Below are positions 47,103-57,680 of a stretch of DNA of 64,000 bases, in pieces; position 1 is the first letter of the stretch, and the number at the start of each line of letters is the position of its first letter. The position numbers were made by a program, and so were the translations under genes. Under the pieces are notes generated by a model. It saw nothing but the letters and a program-made list of their open reading frames with translations. It had not been told where the DNA came from and ran no database searches. The stretch lies in assembly GCA_930367205.1 (NCBI GenBank), contig OV884012.1, positions 59,169,239-59,233,238 of the forward strand, written 5' to 3'. Origin of the DNA: Acanthosoma haemorrhoidale (lineage: Eukaryota; Arthropoda; Insecta; Hemiptera; Acanthosomatidae).

Positions 47103-47760
47103 ATGTGTTTTCGAAGGACAGTTTACAACCCGTCATTTTCATTAGGCAAAACGGAGTGTCATAAAAGATATAGGGTTCAGCATCGAAGGTGTTTTAGTGA
47201 AGTACTGGCTCATTTGCTCCTTGGTGTGAAAGAATATTCTCATAAGACAAAGGGTCGTAAGAAGAAAAACCTTCTTCTCAAGGGGTAGAGACTCGGTCCC
47301 AGAGTATTGGATATAAGAATCTGAGGATACAAGCAAAGTGCCCTTCCTTGGCAGTCACTCTGAAGGGCGTTTTACGCGGCTCTGGAGGTTTTGGAGCTTT
47401 TGAGTGAGGATTTGGACCAGACTTCTCTAAAAGAAATAAGTTTTATTAATAGCTAGTAAGATCTAGGTAATCATTCTATAGTTGCATCCAAATTAAGCAA
47501 TCTTTTAAAAGTAAATTTTGTTTAAATATTAGTAATAAAATACAGTGTATATAATTGTCAATTTTATATAAATGAATCCGTTCCCTTTGATATAAACGGA
47601 TATATGTATCAGTAGAAAAGCTACATCCTTTATATATTGCGTTACAGTTTATGTATGATACATACAGTTGGATATCAGATATATAAATGTATCGCTACGC
47701 CAGTAAGTATTCGTCTATTAAATAAAAATCATCCAACGTCGAACGTAGCAGTTACTAATT
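47103..47760 (+). repeat. dispersed repeat R5, copy 1
   Basis: Aligned in the same orientation with 55742-56515. Blocks in order: GATATAGGGTTCAGCA; CTTCTTCTCAAGGGGTAGAG; CGGTCCCAGAGTAT; GGATTTGGACCAGACTTCTC; GGTAATCATT; ATTGCGTTACAGTTT; and CGAACGTAG. The plus-strand translations share LLLKG and GPRV around a stop. The family is unknown; the length (over 650 bp) and coding traces suggest part of a larger retroelement. Confidence 0.55.
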
Positions 47761-49116
47761 CAATTTTTTAAGATTTTTAATTTGATTTAATCGAAAAAAA
47801 AAGTTGTAACTACCATACCATTAATTAATTATTAATCCTTTGTAAGTATTCTTGGGAGTGTTTTTTTTAGCAAAATTATGGGTACTAAAACATCAAGTAG
47901 AACCATTTATGTCTTGACGTCCAACTAGGACGTTTAGTAACTCATCGATGTATGTCCACAAAGAATTATAGTAGTTGCAACTTTGGCAGGTCCGATCCCT
48001 GAGAAGGGAGCTAGTTTTTATTTGTGGATACTTCATAGATATCTATGTCATAATCACCACCATCGGCCGAGTGTGGAGTGGCGATAGGATTTTTACCAGC
48101 GGAAAAGGTCGGAAGTTGGCGGCTTTGTGTTTTCGGCCGACAATGACTCCGCATTGTCCCTAACTTACCACTATAGAGTCCGTTCACACTTAGCAGGAAC
48201 GTTGTTATTGAAGTGTTTCTAAGAGAATTCATTTACAAATGGAACCCGGTGTAGGGTCGCCTTTTAATATAAAGGGCTTGGGATCGATGGGCTGGCATTG
48301 TTGGCGGCCAAAGCCCTCAGCAACAACTTTAGGAGGCCACGTAATAACTTGACACTCTAATCTGACGGGAGGCGACAGAAACAGTTATAATAATAGATCC
48401 AGTCTCCCACACAGTCCCAGATGTAATATTGTATTTGTTTAGTCCTACTTGATCCCATGTTATTGTTAAATAACAATTTGAAATTTCTTCTCGATCACAT
48501 GTACATTGATTGTAGTCATTATTCATTTAATCGATCATTTTGTACTGGTGATCATCACTTTATTAAAAAACAAATATCCGGTGCATTTAATGCTATGCTA
48601 CAAGCATTTGAAGGTATCTATGTATATGTATATTATTTAACCATAATAATTTATAATTTTCAGTTTATTTTTATAATCATACGTATATGTATTTCATTTA
48701 TTTCTTTGTAAATTAATATTTATACTTCCATTATATTTTCAGGTCTCTTTGGCTGTCTGTTTCAGTGCTCTTCTACATGCCGAAAGCCTTAAGAGGTCTG
48801 CCTATACATTTTAGTGCCGAATGACCTACACTTCTATTTGCGGTTTTACTCGTTAAAACTACAACTGCCTGAGAATTTTACCCGTAAACCATACCTAGTG
48901 GAGGCACTAGCAGACACAGTCCCTCTTCTAGGTAAAATATAGCTTCGATGGCACCACAACCTTCCTAGTGCTATTCCACCTGTGAATTCGTGGTCTTCTC
49001 AAACCCCACAAACTACTTCTACCTCTAACTCTTCTGCTGATCCCCGTGAGTGCACATTTCAGAGTCGGGATACACTTCTCTAATATGGATGTTCATCCAT
49101 GTATATATTGTATATA
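47761..49116. other. spacer with a weak R8 match
   Basis: 48745-48870 weakly resembles R8 and is preceded by a splice-acceptor-like TATATTTTCAG (ending at 48742). 48040-48160 is GC-richer. The short ORFs are unrecognised. Confidence 0.4.
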
Positions 49117-49170
49117 TGTAATGAAAGTAATCTCTCTTTAATTAGAATTTGCCGCGCTGCTTCCATTGGC
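49117..49170 (+). repeat. 5' LTR fragment
   Basis: Fifty of 54 positions match 50336-50389. The break at 49170 marks the left edge of the internal deletion. Confidence 0.85.
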
Positions 49171-49328
49171 CCTAGTTAATTTGATAAAAATACAAGAAAT
49201 TAAAACAGATCAAGAGGAAAATAGAATATTACAAAACACCAAAACAAAATTAATAGAAAAAGATGGAGTGTTCTATAAAAAAAGTAAGAAATAAAGAAAA
49301 TATAATTTTATCTAAAAACTTAAGTTTA

Positions 49329-50310
49329 GAATTAATTAAAGAAATACATTCTGAATGGTGCCATATAGGAACTAAACAAATGATGAATCCCTTATTATAC
49401 AGCAAAAAATATAACCGCAAATATAAAAAAAGTGTGTAAAAACTGTGAAAGATGTATTAAAAACAATCCAGAGGGCAAGAAAAATATGGGCTAATGTCAT
49501 AACTAGGGCCGGCTACAAAACCATTCGAAATAATGTCAATTGACACTATTGGAGGTTTTGGAGGACAACGATCAACAAAAAGATACCTTCACCTACTTAT
49601 TGACCACTTCACAAGATATGAATTCATTTCAACATCAAAAACTCAGAGTGCCACTGATTTCGTCAAGTTAGTTTATAATGTACTGGAAACAGACAAAATA
49701 GGAATAATACCTACAGATCAATACCCAGGAATCAACTCAAGAGAATTCAAAGATTTCCAAGGGAAAAGGACGCTTGATTGATATTTACAGCAGTTAATGC
49801 ACCCTTTTCCAAAGGTTTAAATGAGCGACTAAATCAAACTCTAGTCAATAAAATCAGATGTAAAATTAACGAAAAAGGGAAGAAAAGAGCCTGGACAACA
49901 GTTGCTAAAGAATGTGTGGATAAATATAATGAAACAGAACATACAGTAACTGGTTTTCCACCCAAGTATTTATTAGATGGCACAGATACAATCATTTTAC
50001 CTGAAGAATTTAAAAAAGGAAACAATAAACATAACAGGATGAATGACAGTAAATTAGCCTTAGAAAGATCAAAAAACTCTCATGAATATAACAAAAAAAT
50101 ATTTGATAAAACAAGAAACTGATGTTAAATTGGGAATTTAGCACAGGAGATACAGTATATATAGAGAATGGCAACAAATTAAACAGGAAAAAACTAGATG
50201 AATTAAAAATTGGTCCCTTCAATTCAATATATAAAATAAAAACCGGAAGAGGAAAGCAAGAAACTGGATTCTTTCACATAACAAAATTACTTCCGATATT
50301 ACCAGACTGA
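49329..50310 (+). pseudogene. Gypsy-type integrase, frameshifted
   Basis: Integrase joins element DNA to the host genome. The N-terminal zinc-binding part reads EIHSEWCHIGTKQ (49347 on), then NCERC (49440-49455), in frames interrupted by a stop. The catalytic core keeps all three acidic residues: Asp in MSIDTIG (49542), Asp in PTDQYPG (residue 62 of that frame, 57 after the first) and Glu in GLNERLNQ after a frame change near 49780. YNETEHTVTGFPPKYLLDG is the usual C-terminal core block. A C-terminal part with GDTVYI and ITKLLPI ends at 50310 after one more frame change. The substitution load is light compared with the LINEs, so it is fairly young. Confidence 0.85.
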
Positions 50311-50323
50311 AAATTTTCACCTC

Positions 50324-50335
50324 AGAGAGGGGAGA
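50324..50335 (+). other. polypurine tract
   Basis: AGAGAGGGGAGA lies directly against the 3' LTR, the place where plus-strand DNA synthesis is primed in LTR elements. Confidence 0.85.
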
Positions 50336-50634
50336 TGTAAGGAAAGTATTCTCTCTTTAATTTGAATTTGCCGCGCTGCTTCCACTGGCTGCCACCAGAT
50401 GGAGCAGCAATCAGATAGAGAAGGTTATGTTAGGTAACAAAACATGTAAATAGAGTGTGAATAGAGAAGTGATAGTTATAAACTCTGATTGTCGTTTCTT
50501 TGTTTACAGGTAAGATTGTGTAAATCAATATTAATAATTGTTATAATATAATATATAGTGAATAAAATTGCTAACTTTGTTTACAGAGAAACTGATTTCA
50601 GTTTATTCACCCCACCTTCAATAATTGTCTTACA
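50336..50634 (+). repeat. 3' LTR, 299 bp
   Basis: Starts TGTAAG and ends CTTACA, a 6 bp inverted terminus. TATAAA at 50477-50482 and AATAAA at 50561-50566 are plausible promoter and poly-A signals. CTTTGTTTACAG occurs at 50498-50509 and 50575-50586; the first is followed by GTAAGA, giving an intron-like GT-AG unit of 77 bp. A CTCF-like word, CCACCAGATGGAGC, is at 50392-50405. Confidence 0.85.
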
Positions 50635-52049
50635 TATATATAGACACGTTATGCGTATTGGAACGGTCCATCTCAGATGTATATGTATCTCAGTAACTGG
50701 AAACAATACATGATCAGTAACTGCCCAGATGATGCCTAAACAAAGACATGTAAGGCGCATAGTCGGTACGGGATAAATGCTAGTTTATAACGAGGAAACG
50801 GGAACAGACTGGATACATGTCGAGTTTTCAATAGTGACTGTATCACACGTTTTAAGGCTTACCTAGGATCTACAGAGGTGCACGGCAAAGCTATAAATTA
50901 ATTAAACGGAAAATCGATTGGACACAGCTTGTAACCCATATCATAAGACACTTGGCATACTCCTGAGACCCACTCTACTCAGAGCTACACTAGACGTAGC
51001 CCAGTGGTTCCCAAATCAGAAGTGGGGATTACTTCAGTATAAAACCCAAAGATTTGTCTTTCTGTTATGCTCTGTTCATTGTATTAGCATGTTTCCTGCT
51101 GCACCATTTTGTTCCTTATGTATTCCAAGTTGGTCTCTCGTGGTTCTAGGCCATGGTGGGGACGGTTTCCTCTCCCTGAAGACGTAAGCAGCAGATGTAT
51201 GACGTCTAGGCCAATAACAACTTTGAGATCATTTAACATTACTCTGCAGTATAGCATTATATAATGCCAACTCAGTAATAATCATACTTCCAAAATTCGT
51301 TTCTTATAAAATACTAATAAAAACATTGCATGGTAAAACAAATGCATGGCTTATTTTTATCATTTAATAAACGGGTATCTTTTCCCGGCATAGCCGGGAA
51401 AATCAATAAAGATTCATTATTAAATTAATTGATGGTGTTTAGGTCCAATTCGACTACTTTTTATATATATTAAAGTTTATGATCCAATCGTTTTAATCTC
51501 ATGATTTACCTTTTTTGCTCCTGCCGTTTCCGAAAGGAAATGATTTTTGAATACCGGTATAATCTAGACTTATTTCCACTTACTTACCATGAATTGAATT
51601 GAATTGAATACATTGAAATGCTAAACCCTAGTCGGAAGAACCTCCTTCAAGCAGGTGAAGTTTAGAAGTCCTTCACCACAAATCTTTAGTGGTTTCGAGT
51701 ATCCTATCCTTGTAATTTACTTATTCATGTACAACAGAGAAATTTTATTTGTTTGTTGTAGCCAGTATTGAAGGTGGTACAAAAGAAATTAAATAATGTG
51801 TTTGTTAAATGTGGAACTTAATTAACGAAACTGTTTTCGTGAAGAATCAAATGCGAATTTTTTAAGATAGTTAGTACATAAATATACAACTGTTTGGAAG
51901 ACTACAGACACAAATAATGAGAGGGGTAATGATGTTAATGAAGGTAAGAAACAGGTGTAGGAGACGTCAACGATTACCAACCCATAGTTAGTGGATAGCT
52001 CAGGTTCAGCTTCCACCCCATAGGGCAAATCTTTATTTATCATCCTCCT
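50635..52049. other. spacer with one short repeat
   Basis: 50888-50930 matches 25862-25904. 51002-51015 (CAGTGGTTCCCAAA) looks like the start of some hAT transposons, but no partner end was found. A (GAATT)n run lies at about 51591-51609. The 89-codon plus ORF (50918-51187) is unrecognised. Confidence 0.4.
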
Positions 52050-52420
52050 TGCCCTTAGCTTTTTCCTTTGTAGAACCCTTTTGTGAAAGGCTGAGCAGGG
52101 AGATTTGCTGGGTTTCCAGGATCTACTGCTCCGCCCTAATGCCCTTTCACCCTTTGTGTTCGGCCCAAATCCCTATTTGTGTATATCAAATGGCACATTT
52201 TTCCTTGGCCCTCCTAAAAGGCGGGGCAATGACAAAGGCAGCCGGGTGCCCTTTGACTATATTTTATCGGTAGTTGAGGGGAGGGGGTTTCCTTCCGCGG
52301 CGCATTACCCACCCGCGGGAAATGGGATTTGCATAAGGAGCTCGTTTCCAGTCCTGTGTCCTTCACCCGGAATCCTCTATTGCCAGCGCGAACACCCGTA
52401 GATATTCCCACATGTTTAGT
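52050..52420. other. GC-richer non-coding island
   Basis: Marked change in composition, with overlapping short ORFs on both strands, none recognisable. ATTTGCAT (octamer word) at 52327-52334 and GCGGGAAATGGG just before it. Candidate regulatory element; an old repeat is also possible. Confidence 0.35.
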
Positions 52421-53140
52421 CTATAAATAACCATTCTAGGTCCGTAGTATTGACTTCTGAATAATATTTAAATCGAAGTTATCAGTATTGAGGCATAGTA
52501 TTAAAGGCATTGAGGTATAATCGTAAAGATTTATGATTGGACTGTATAAAAATGGTAAATGATTCATTCCTTGACAAAAGTGATGACTAGGAAAATATAA
52601 GAACGTTGGTTTGATTAATGTAAAGTTGAAATAAATAGACAATATTCTTATTGGCTTATTTATGTTCATAAACTGGGTGGTAAAGATTTTAAAAGGGTAA
52701 AACCCAGTTGGAGGGTATGAGGGCGTTTAAAAATATATAGATAATAAATTATTAAAATGGACAGTATGTATGTGGGTGAGGGTGCTGGTGAAAACATTTA
52801 GTCTTGCAAAGAAAGTAAAAATTTTTAACTTCATCACTTTCGACATTGCAATTTCTGATTATTCTCAGATTTGCTCCGGATTTGACAGGCGAAATGTTCC
52901 ATACCCATTCCATTTGGACCCCTCATAAATATGATATAAAGTAAACTATAACAAATGTACAGGAGGATTCATTCCTGAAAGATATCGTTAGCATTTAAGC
53001 CGATTATCGTTCATACAAAGTTACTTTAACAGGAGTTTAGACTTCAGGATGTGAGAGGTCTCAGTCAAGTCACATAAAATGACCCAATCAATTTGTTTAA
53101 AACTCGTAGGGGTTCTGTCAATATTAAAATCAAAATCAAA
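52421..53140. other. AT-rich spacer, nothing recognised
   Basis: Only one low-complexity minus ORF (52436-52669). Confidence 0.5.
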
Positions 53141-54205
53141 TTTTTATTTTGATAAAAGTACAATCTGCCTTATTGGACAATACGTAATTGAGTTCAATGT
53201 TCTCATTTATAGCATTCACTCGATTATTCATACAGTATTTACAAACAGCCCAGAGACCTCCCAAATCCACAGTCATCCCCCTCGTATGTGAAAGAGGAAG
53301 CAAAGAGTCTTGGGAAGTCCCCACGCTCCTCTATTAGCCGCGTCACCGGATACAAGCCAGTGGAAGCTGACCAAGAGCGCGAGAGCCACATACGCTCAGG
53401 AAATGATTGTAGAAACTGGCCATTGCTAGGACTTCCACCATGACGTGGAGGCGTTGTTGAGCAGTGGAATCAAGATGGTGAGTAGGAAAAAGGTTTTTGG
53501 ATTCAACAATGGGAAGTAGACGTTTTAATAGGAGTTTTTCAAATATTTTTTAGAGGCTAATTGGGAGGTAAGATGAGGCTTCATTCGGTGGTTTACCGGG
53601 TTTAGCGAATAGGACAATAATAGAGTGTTTCCAAAGGATAAGGCAGTTAGATATCTAGGTTAGGATGGACTTAAGGAGGAAGTTGTTGGAGAATTTGAGG
53701 AGTAAGGAGATCATATCCGGGAGATTTTCGGTAAGGTAAGTTTTTCAGAAGGTATTCGACCTCAGAGGGGTTAACGGCTTTTGGTGGAAGTGAGGAAATC
53801 TTCAACAGTTGGCATGAGTATGGATTTGATGAGAAAGGTGAGGTGTGAAAGTACGGGAAAGATGCAGAGTGAATTCTTTCAACCTTTCCCCATATGAAGC
53901 CGCCCAGGACCCATCATTACCACAGAGTGGGTGTGAAACAGGATGATATTTTTTAGTTACATTCCACAGTATGCTATCCCTGGTAGACAGAGAGGAGAAA
54001 TTAATTAGGGAATTAAAAGTTTCGGATCGGAAGGATGCTAAATGCCGCTTCACCAATTTGCAGTATGATTGTACCAGTGACGATCAGCAGGATGTCAGGA
54101 TCTTTGTCACAGTGATCTCGAATGCCGTTTGGATTGGATTAGGTCTTTGAGATGCAGATTTTGATTGTGAGATTTTTGATGACGGTGGGGTGGCGATGCC
54201 TCCCA
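53141..54205 (-). mobile_element. JA LINE with the central RT deleted
   Basis: The left 300 bp (53141-53440) is the JA 3' end. The sequence then jumps to the first part of ORF2. On the minus strand: the endonuclease-RT linker with LWNVTKKY and DGSWAASYGERLKEFTLHL (inside an 84-codon open frame, 53802-54056), then EYLLKNLPYRKSPGYD and a broken IQKPFSYSPS block. The catalytic RT present at 62547-63173 is missing between the two halves. I assign both halves to one copy because they share orientation and abut, but two copies joined by deletion would look the same. Confidence 0.7.
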
Positions 54206-54214
54206 ATGATACAA

Positions 54215-54620
54215 TGTCATATTAACTTTTACAGGGCCTTTATACTTAGAATATAATTGGTCTCTCTCTTCCTGCTTAAGATAGACCGAATCACCTTTTT
54301 GGAAGGGGATACCGGTTCCCTTGCCTTTATCAAATATATTTTTCTCATAATTTATTATAGGACTAATTTTCTGTGCCGCTATTGCTCATAGTTCTTTTAA
54401 ATCTACCTGAGAACCACCAGTGATATATTCTCCATCTATAATTAATTCCTGACACAATGATTTCATAGGTGATACTTGCGTTACACAATGGGGTATAATA
54501 TTTAAAGTATGTTAACTGTACCTTGCTATGAAATTATTTTAGCTACTGTCAACATGTCTTATAACGTTCCCATAAGTCTTCCTACTTGACCATTCGCTCT
54601 ACTGGAACCCATTGACTCTA
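54215..54620 (-). pseudogene. second Gypsy-type integrase remnant
   Basis: The minus strand, with frame changes, gives SRANGQVGRLMGTL (the block carrying the third acidic residue in relatives, where the expected Glu is replaced by Gly), CVTQVSPMKSLCQELI, NYEKNIFDKGKGTGIPFQKG, then GDSVYLKQEERDQLY and KYKGPVKV. The order equals the C-terminal half of the integrase at 49329-50310, but from a different family. It abuts the JA copy on its left. Confidence 0.7.
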
Positions 54621-54624
54621 CTAT

Positions 54625-54900
54625 CAATATCTGCCGTGTACTTCAGCTAGTTTTCGGGTCCGCTTCTTGCATTTTAAGATTGAATTCTGGGAGTTTAATA
54701 CCAGGTTTGCACGTACTTGGGCCAAATGTTTATTTAGTGATTCCATCTACCAATTCTGCGTCTCTATCTGTCGGCTCTGCATTTCCAAAAGCTTCATCTA
54801 TGGCTCCGGAAAAGACTGCTGATCTTGAGCGTGAATGCTGTCGTTTAATTCTACTTTGGAGGTGGGAGATGGAGTATCAGGAATAGCCAGATCGGTATCG
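54625..54900 (-). pseudogene. possible Gag-like fragment of the same element
   Basis: The minus strand reads SPTSKVELNDSIHAQDQQSF and MESLNKHLAQVR with a few stops. Such Ser/Gln-rich and helical sequence upstream of integrase could be a gag remnant joined by deletion, but no diagnostic motif is present. Confidence 0.3.
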
Positions 54901-55741
54901 ATAATATAAACACAATGTTTTGATTACTGCTTTACGCACTCCCTTAACATTTCGTAATAGTGTTTTCATAATGGGGAAAAAGGGATTTCTAAAATTATTG
55001 TTCAGGTCTTTCAAAACGTAACTTTTAAGCGGAAATATAAGGTGGTATCACTCGGATCTTCCAAACCTCTTTATACAGGGAACAAGAAAATAATTGCTAA
55101 CTTTGCAATAACACGTTTTGCAAGAATGCTTTAGACGTAGTAGCTGGAGATCTTTTTGAAGACTTGATTACGGTGATGTGATTACAAATCCAGTCGGTGT
55201 GCTAAAAGCTGGATCATCTGGTGAGCCACACTGTTATTCCTAAATGAACAACACACAGTTAGAGGAAAATTATGATTAACCAAAAAAGTCTATATGTTTT
55301 TTTTTAATTAGTATTTGTATACACATAATATACAACCTCTCTAATATGCCTAGATATAGTTTCAGTAATAAGGACTCAAAGCGTTCCCTGTTACTAACTA
55401 AAGGGTTAGTGAAGAAATCATTATTTAATTTAAAATAGTTCTGTCTGAGGCACGTTTTCACTAATGTCGATATTTCCATCCTTACTCCCGGGTTTCATTT
55501 CTTGTGATGCATATATTTTACCAACTAGTGGTAGACCTCCTAGGCTGCTAGTGGTAAACCCCTGTCGTGTAAAGCATAATAAACATAGAAATAAGAATAG
55601 GTAGAGAATTTATATATGCGTGGCATGTTCTAACTGCCGTAGATGGAAGAAGTCGGCATGCAATAAACCCTTTTGAGTGTGGGCAGGTTTCTCCGACAGC
55701 AATCAAAGGTCCCATCCATTGAGTGTCAATTAAAAGCTAGT
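54901..55741. repeat. spacer with repeat R9, copy 1 (55290-55420)
   Basis: TAGATATAGTTTCAGTAATAA at 55352-55372 and neighbouring bases match 57600-57680. A 67-codon minus ORF (55276-55479) covers it; its peptide LLLKLYLGILERLY resembles the second copy (LVKLYLDELVKVY). It is probably a fragment of an unknown retroelement protein. Confidence 0.4.
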
Positions 55742-56515
55742 GGATTTGACACTTTACAACCCTTCCTTTAGTTCTTGGAGAGGAATTGTCCTTTGATAGA
55801 TATGGGGTTCAGCAGTCAAAGCGATCCTTAAACAGTGCTTTGAGATACGTCCTAATTTACAAATCACAAACAATATATTAACTAACACAAATGGCCATAA
55901 AAAAATATCTTCTTAAGGGATAGAGCCACGGTCCAAGAGTATGTGATAGAAGCGCCGGAAGAGGGAGCCCAAAGGCTACTTCATTTTGCACTAGGCCCGA
56001 GGCGGACTTATTTCTGTGACGTGGAGGTCAGGATCTGGACTTCTCATCATGGAACAACTACTGTATAAAATAATAGTTTGTATTGTTAGCTCTCGGTAAT
56101 CATTTTCATAATTTTTGTTAGTATTAAATTTAACCAAGTTTCATTAAATCAATATCATAAATCAATTGAAATCCTTCCGTTTCGACCACCACGTTAATTT
56201 ATATAAATAAAATACTTTGGGTTTAGATTCAATTGAGACCAATAATAAATTATTCATTATTTTGAGAAAACGTAATTTGGTTTAACTTTGCGCTAATGCA
56301 ATACGCTTAGGGTTTAATAAAGGAATGTGAGTCAGGTAAATATATAAAAAAGGATATATGCATGCGTAGAAAATATACATCCTTAATATTGCCTTACAGT
56401 TTGTACATTCGGATATAGTACAATATATTAGATACATTAGTGTTACATGCAAGCAAGTATCCAAAGTAACAGACAAAAAACACTACATTTTGCCGAACGC
56501 AGGAGGGCGTATATA
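55742..56515 (+). repeat. dispersed repeat R5, copy 2
   Basis: Partner of 47103-47760 (blocks GATATGGGGTTCAGCA, ATCTTCTTAAGGGATAGAG, CACGGTCCAAGAGTAT, AGGATCTGGACTTCTC, ATTGCCTTACAGTTT). A JA LINE begins shortly after its right end. Confidence 0.55.
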
Positions 56516-56549
56516 GAAACCTTTGTGGGTAGAACCACTTTCAACAACA

Positions 56550-57313
56550 ACTTTATTATGATAAAATTACAATCTGCCTGATTGGGCTATAAGTAATTGT
56601 GATAAATGATCTCATTCATACCAATTTAAAATTTTCATTCACTCGCTCATTTATACTATATAGACAAAAAGCCCAGAGGCCCCTCAAGTCCACAAGGTTG
56701 TTGAATGAGGAAGCGGAGTTTTGGGAAGTCCCCCACGCTCCTAGGTCAGTCTCGTCACTGAATCAGAGCCACCAGAAGCTGACCAAGAGCACGAGAGCCA
56801 CAGACGCTCAGGACATGATTACAGAAACTAGCTATTGCCAGGACTCCCACTGTCACTTATTTATAGCAGGTCACGAGGCCACTGCCGATTTAGTCTCCGA
56901 GCAGGATTATAGGGATGAGTGGTGCAGTGCAATGACTATGCTAGGGAATTAGGGTGGTTGGACAGGTTACTATAGAATTTCATGAACTTGGAAGGGATGA
57001 GTTCAATAATGTAGGGTATATTCACATCATTATGAAGGGTTCTGCTGACATAATAAGGGGCATTTACTATTGTTCTCAGGACGTTTGATTGAAAGGATTG
57101 GATGCGCTTGATGTTCGACTTTTTTGCTGTCCCCCATAGCTCTATTCCGTATGTCCAGATTGGCTTACGTATAACTTTGTAAATAAGTAGTTTATTTTCT
57201 ATTGAGAGATGGGATGACCTTCGAAGTAGTCTGTACAGTTGTCCAAAGCGTCTGTTTAGTTCTTGTCTTTTTAGCCTCGTGTGTGGGTTCCATGTCAGTC
57301 TTATGTCGAGATG
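56550..57313 (-). mobile_element. JA LINE, 5'-truncated copy
   Basis: Close to the 61900 copy along its length. It begins with TTTATTATGATAAAATTACA and stops at GTCGAGATGG (57313), where unrelated sequence starts. The 117-codon plus ORF (56599-56952) is a shadow in the 3' region, also seen in the 6039 and 62052 copies. The end of the RT gene is on the minus strand and is interrupted. Confidence 0.85.
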
Positions 57314-57680
57314 GGGTTGGTATAACCAATATAAAATTATTTATTAGATGCAATTAACATCTTGAACAAGCTACAAGCCAGTTCTATCAGCATCCACATG
57401 ATGCTCCACACAGTGTGCCTGCTACAAGGCCTAACTCGCTTGTTTACTTATAATTGGACTATCTAATACACTGACTACGACTGGCTTTATTTAGGAGGGG
57501 GTGCGTTTCTGCATACGTGTGTTTACTATTTCTTCTTTCTTATTGATATAATCCAATGTTGGGGAATCTAATTTAATTTCTGTAGTTTCAAGGTTATTGA
57601 TTAATTTGCTATCATTCATATATACTTTCACTAATTCGTCTAGATATAGTTTCACTAATAACAGACCCAAGGCGTTTTTT
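57314..57680. repeat. repeat R9, copy 2, and adjoining sequence
   Basis: 57600-57680 matches 55320-55400. The preceding segment is somewhat GC-richer and carries GTTGGTATAACCAA at the junction with the JA copy, which could be an LTR edge; no second LTR was found. Confidence 0.35.

Larger units (their letters stand above)
49117..50634 (+). mobile_element. Gypsy-type LTR element, internally deleted
   Basis: A full 3' LTR (50336-50634) with TG...CA ends is preceded by a polypurine tract (AGAGAGGGGAGA, 50324-50335). The first 54 bp of the same LTR occur at 49117-49170 with four mismatches and run straight into pol sequence. The rest of the 5' LTR, primer site, gag, protease, RT and RNase H are missing. 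TATATA flanks both outer edges (49111-49116, 50635-50640); a 4-6 bp duplication is plausible, but the site is TA-rich. What remains of pol is the integrase. Confidence 0.85.

Noticed and set aside
51002..51190. hAT-like transposon start CAGTGGTTCCCAAA
   Set aside because: No matching inverted end and no convincing 8 bp target duplication were found.
56599..56952. 117-codon plus ORF, also seen at 6039 and 62052
   Set aside because: It is the antisense of the JA LINE 3' region; the recognisable protein is on the minus strand.
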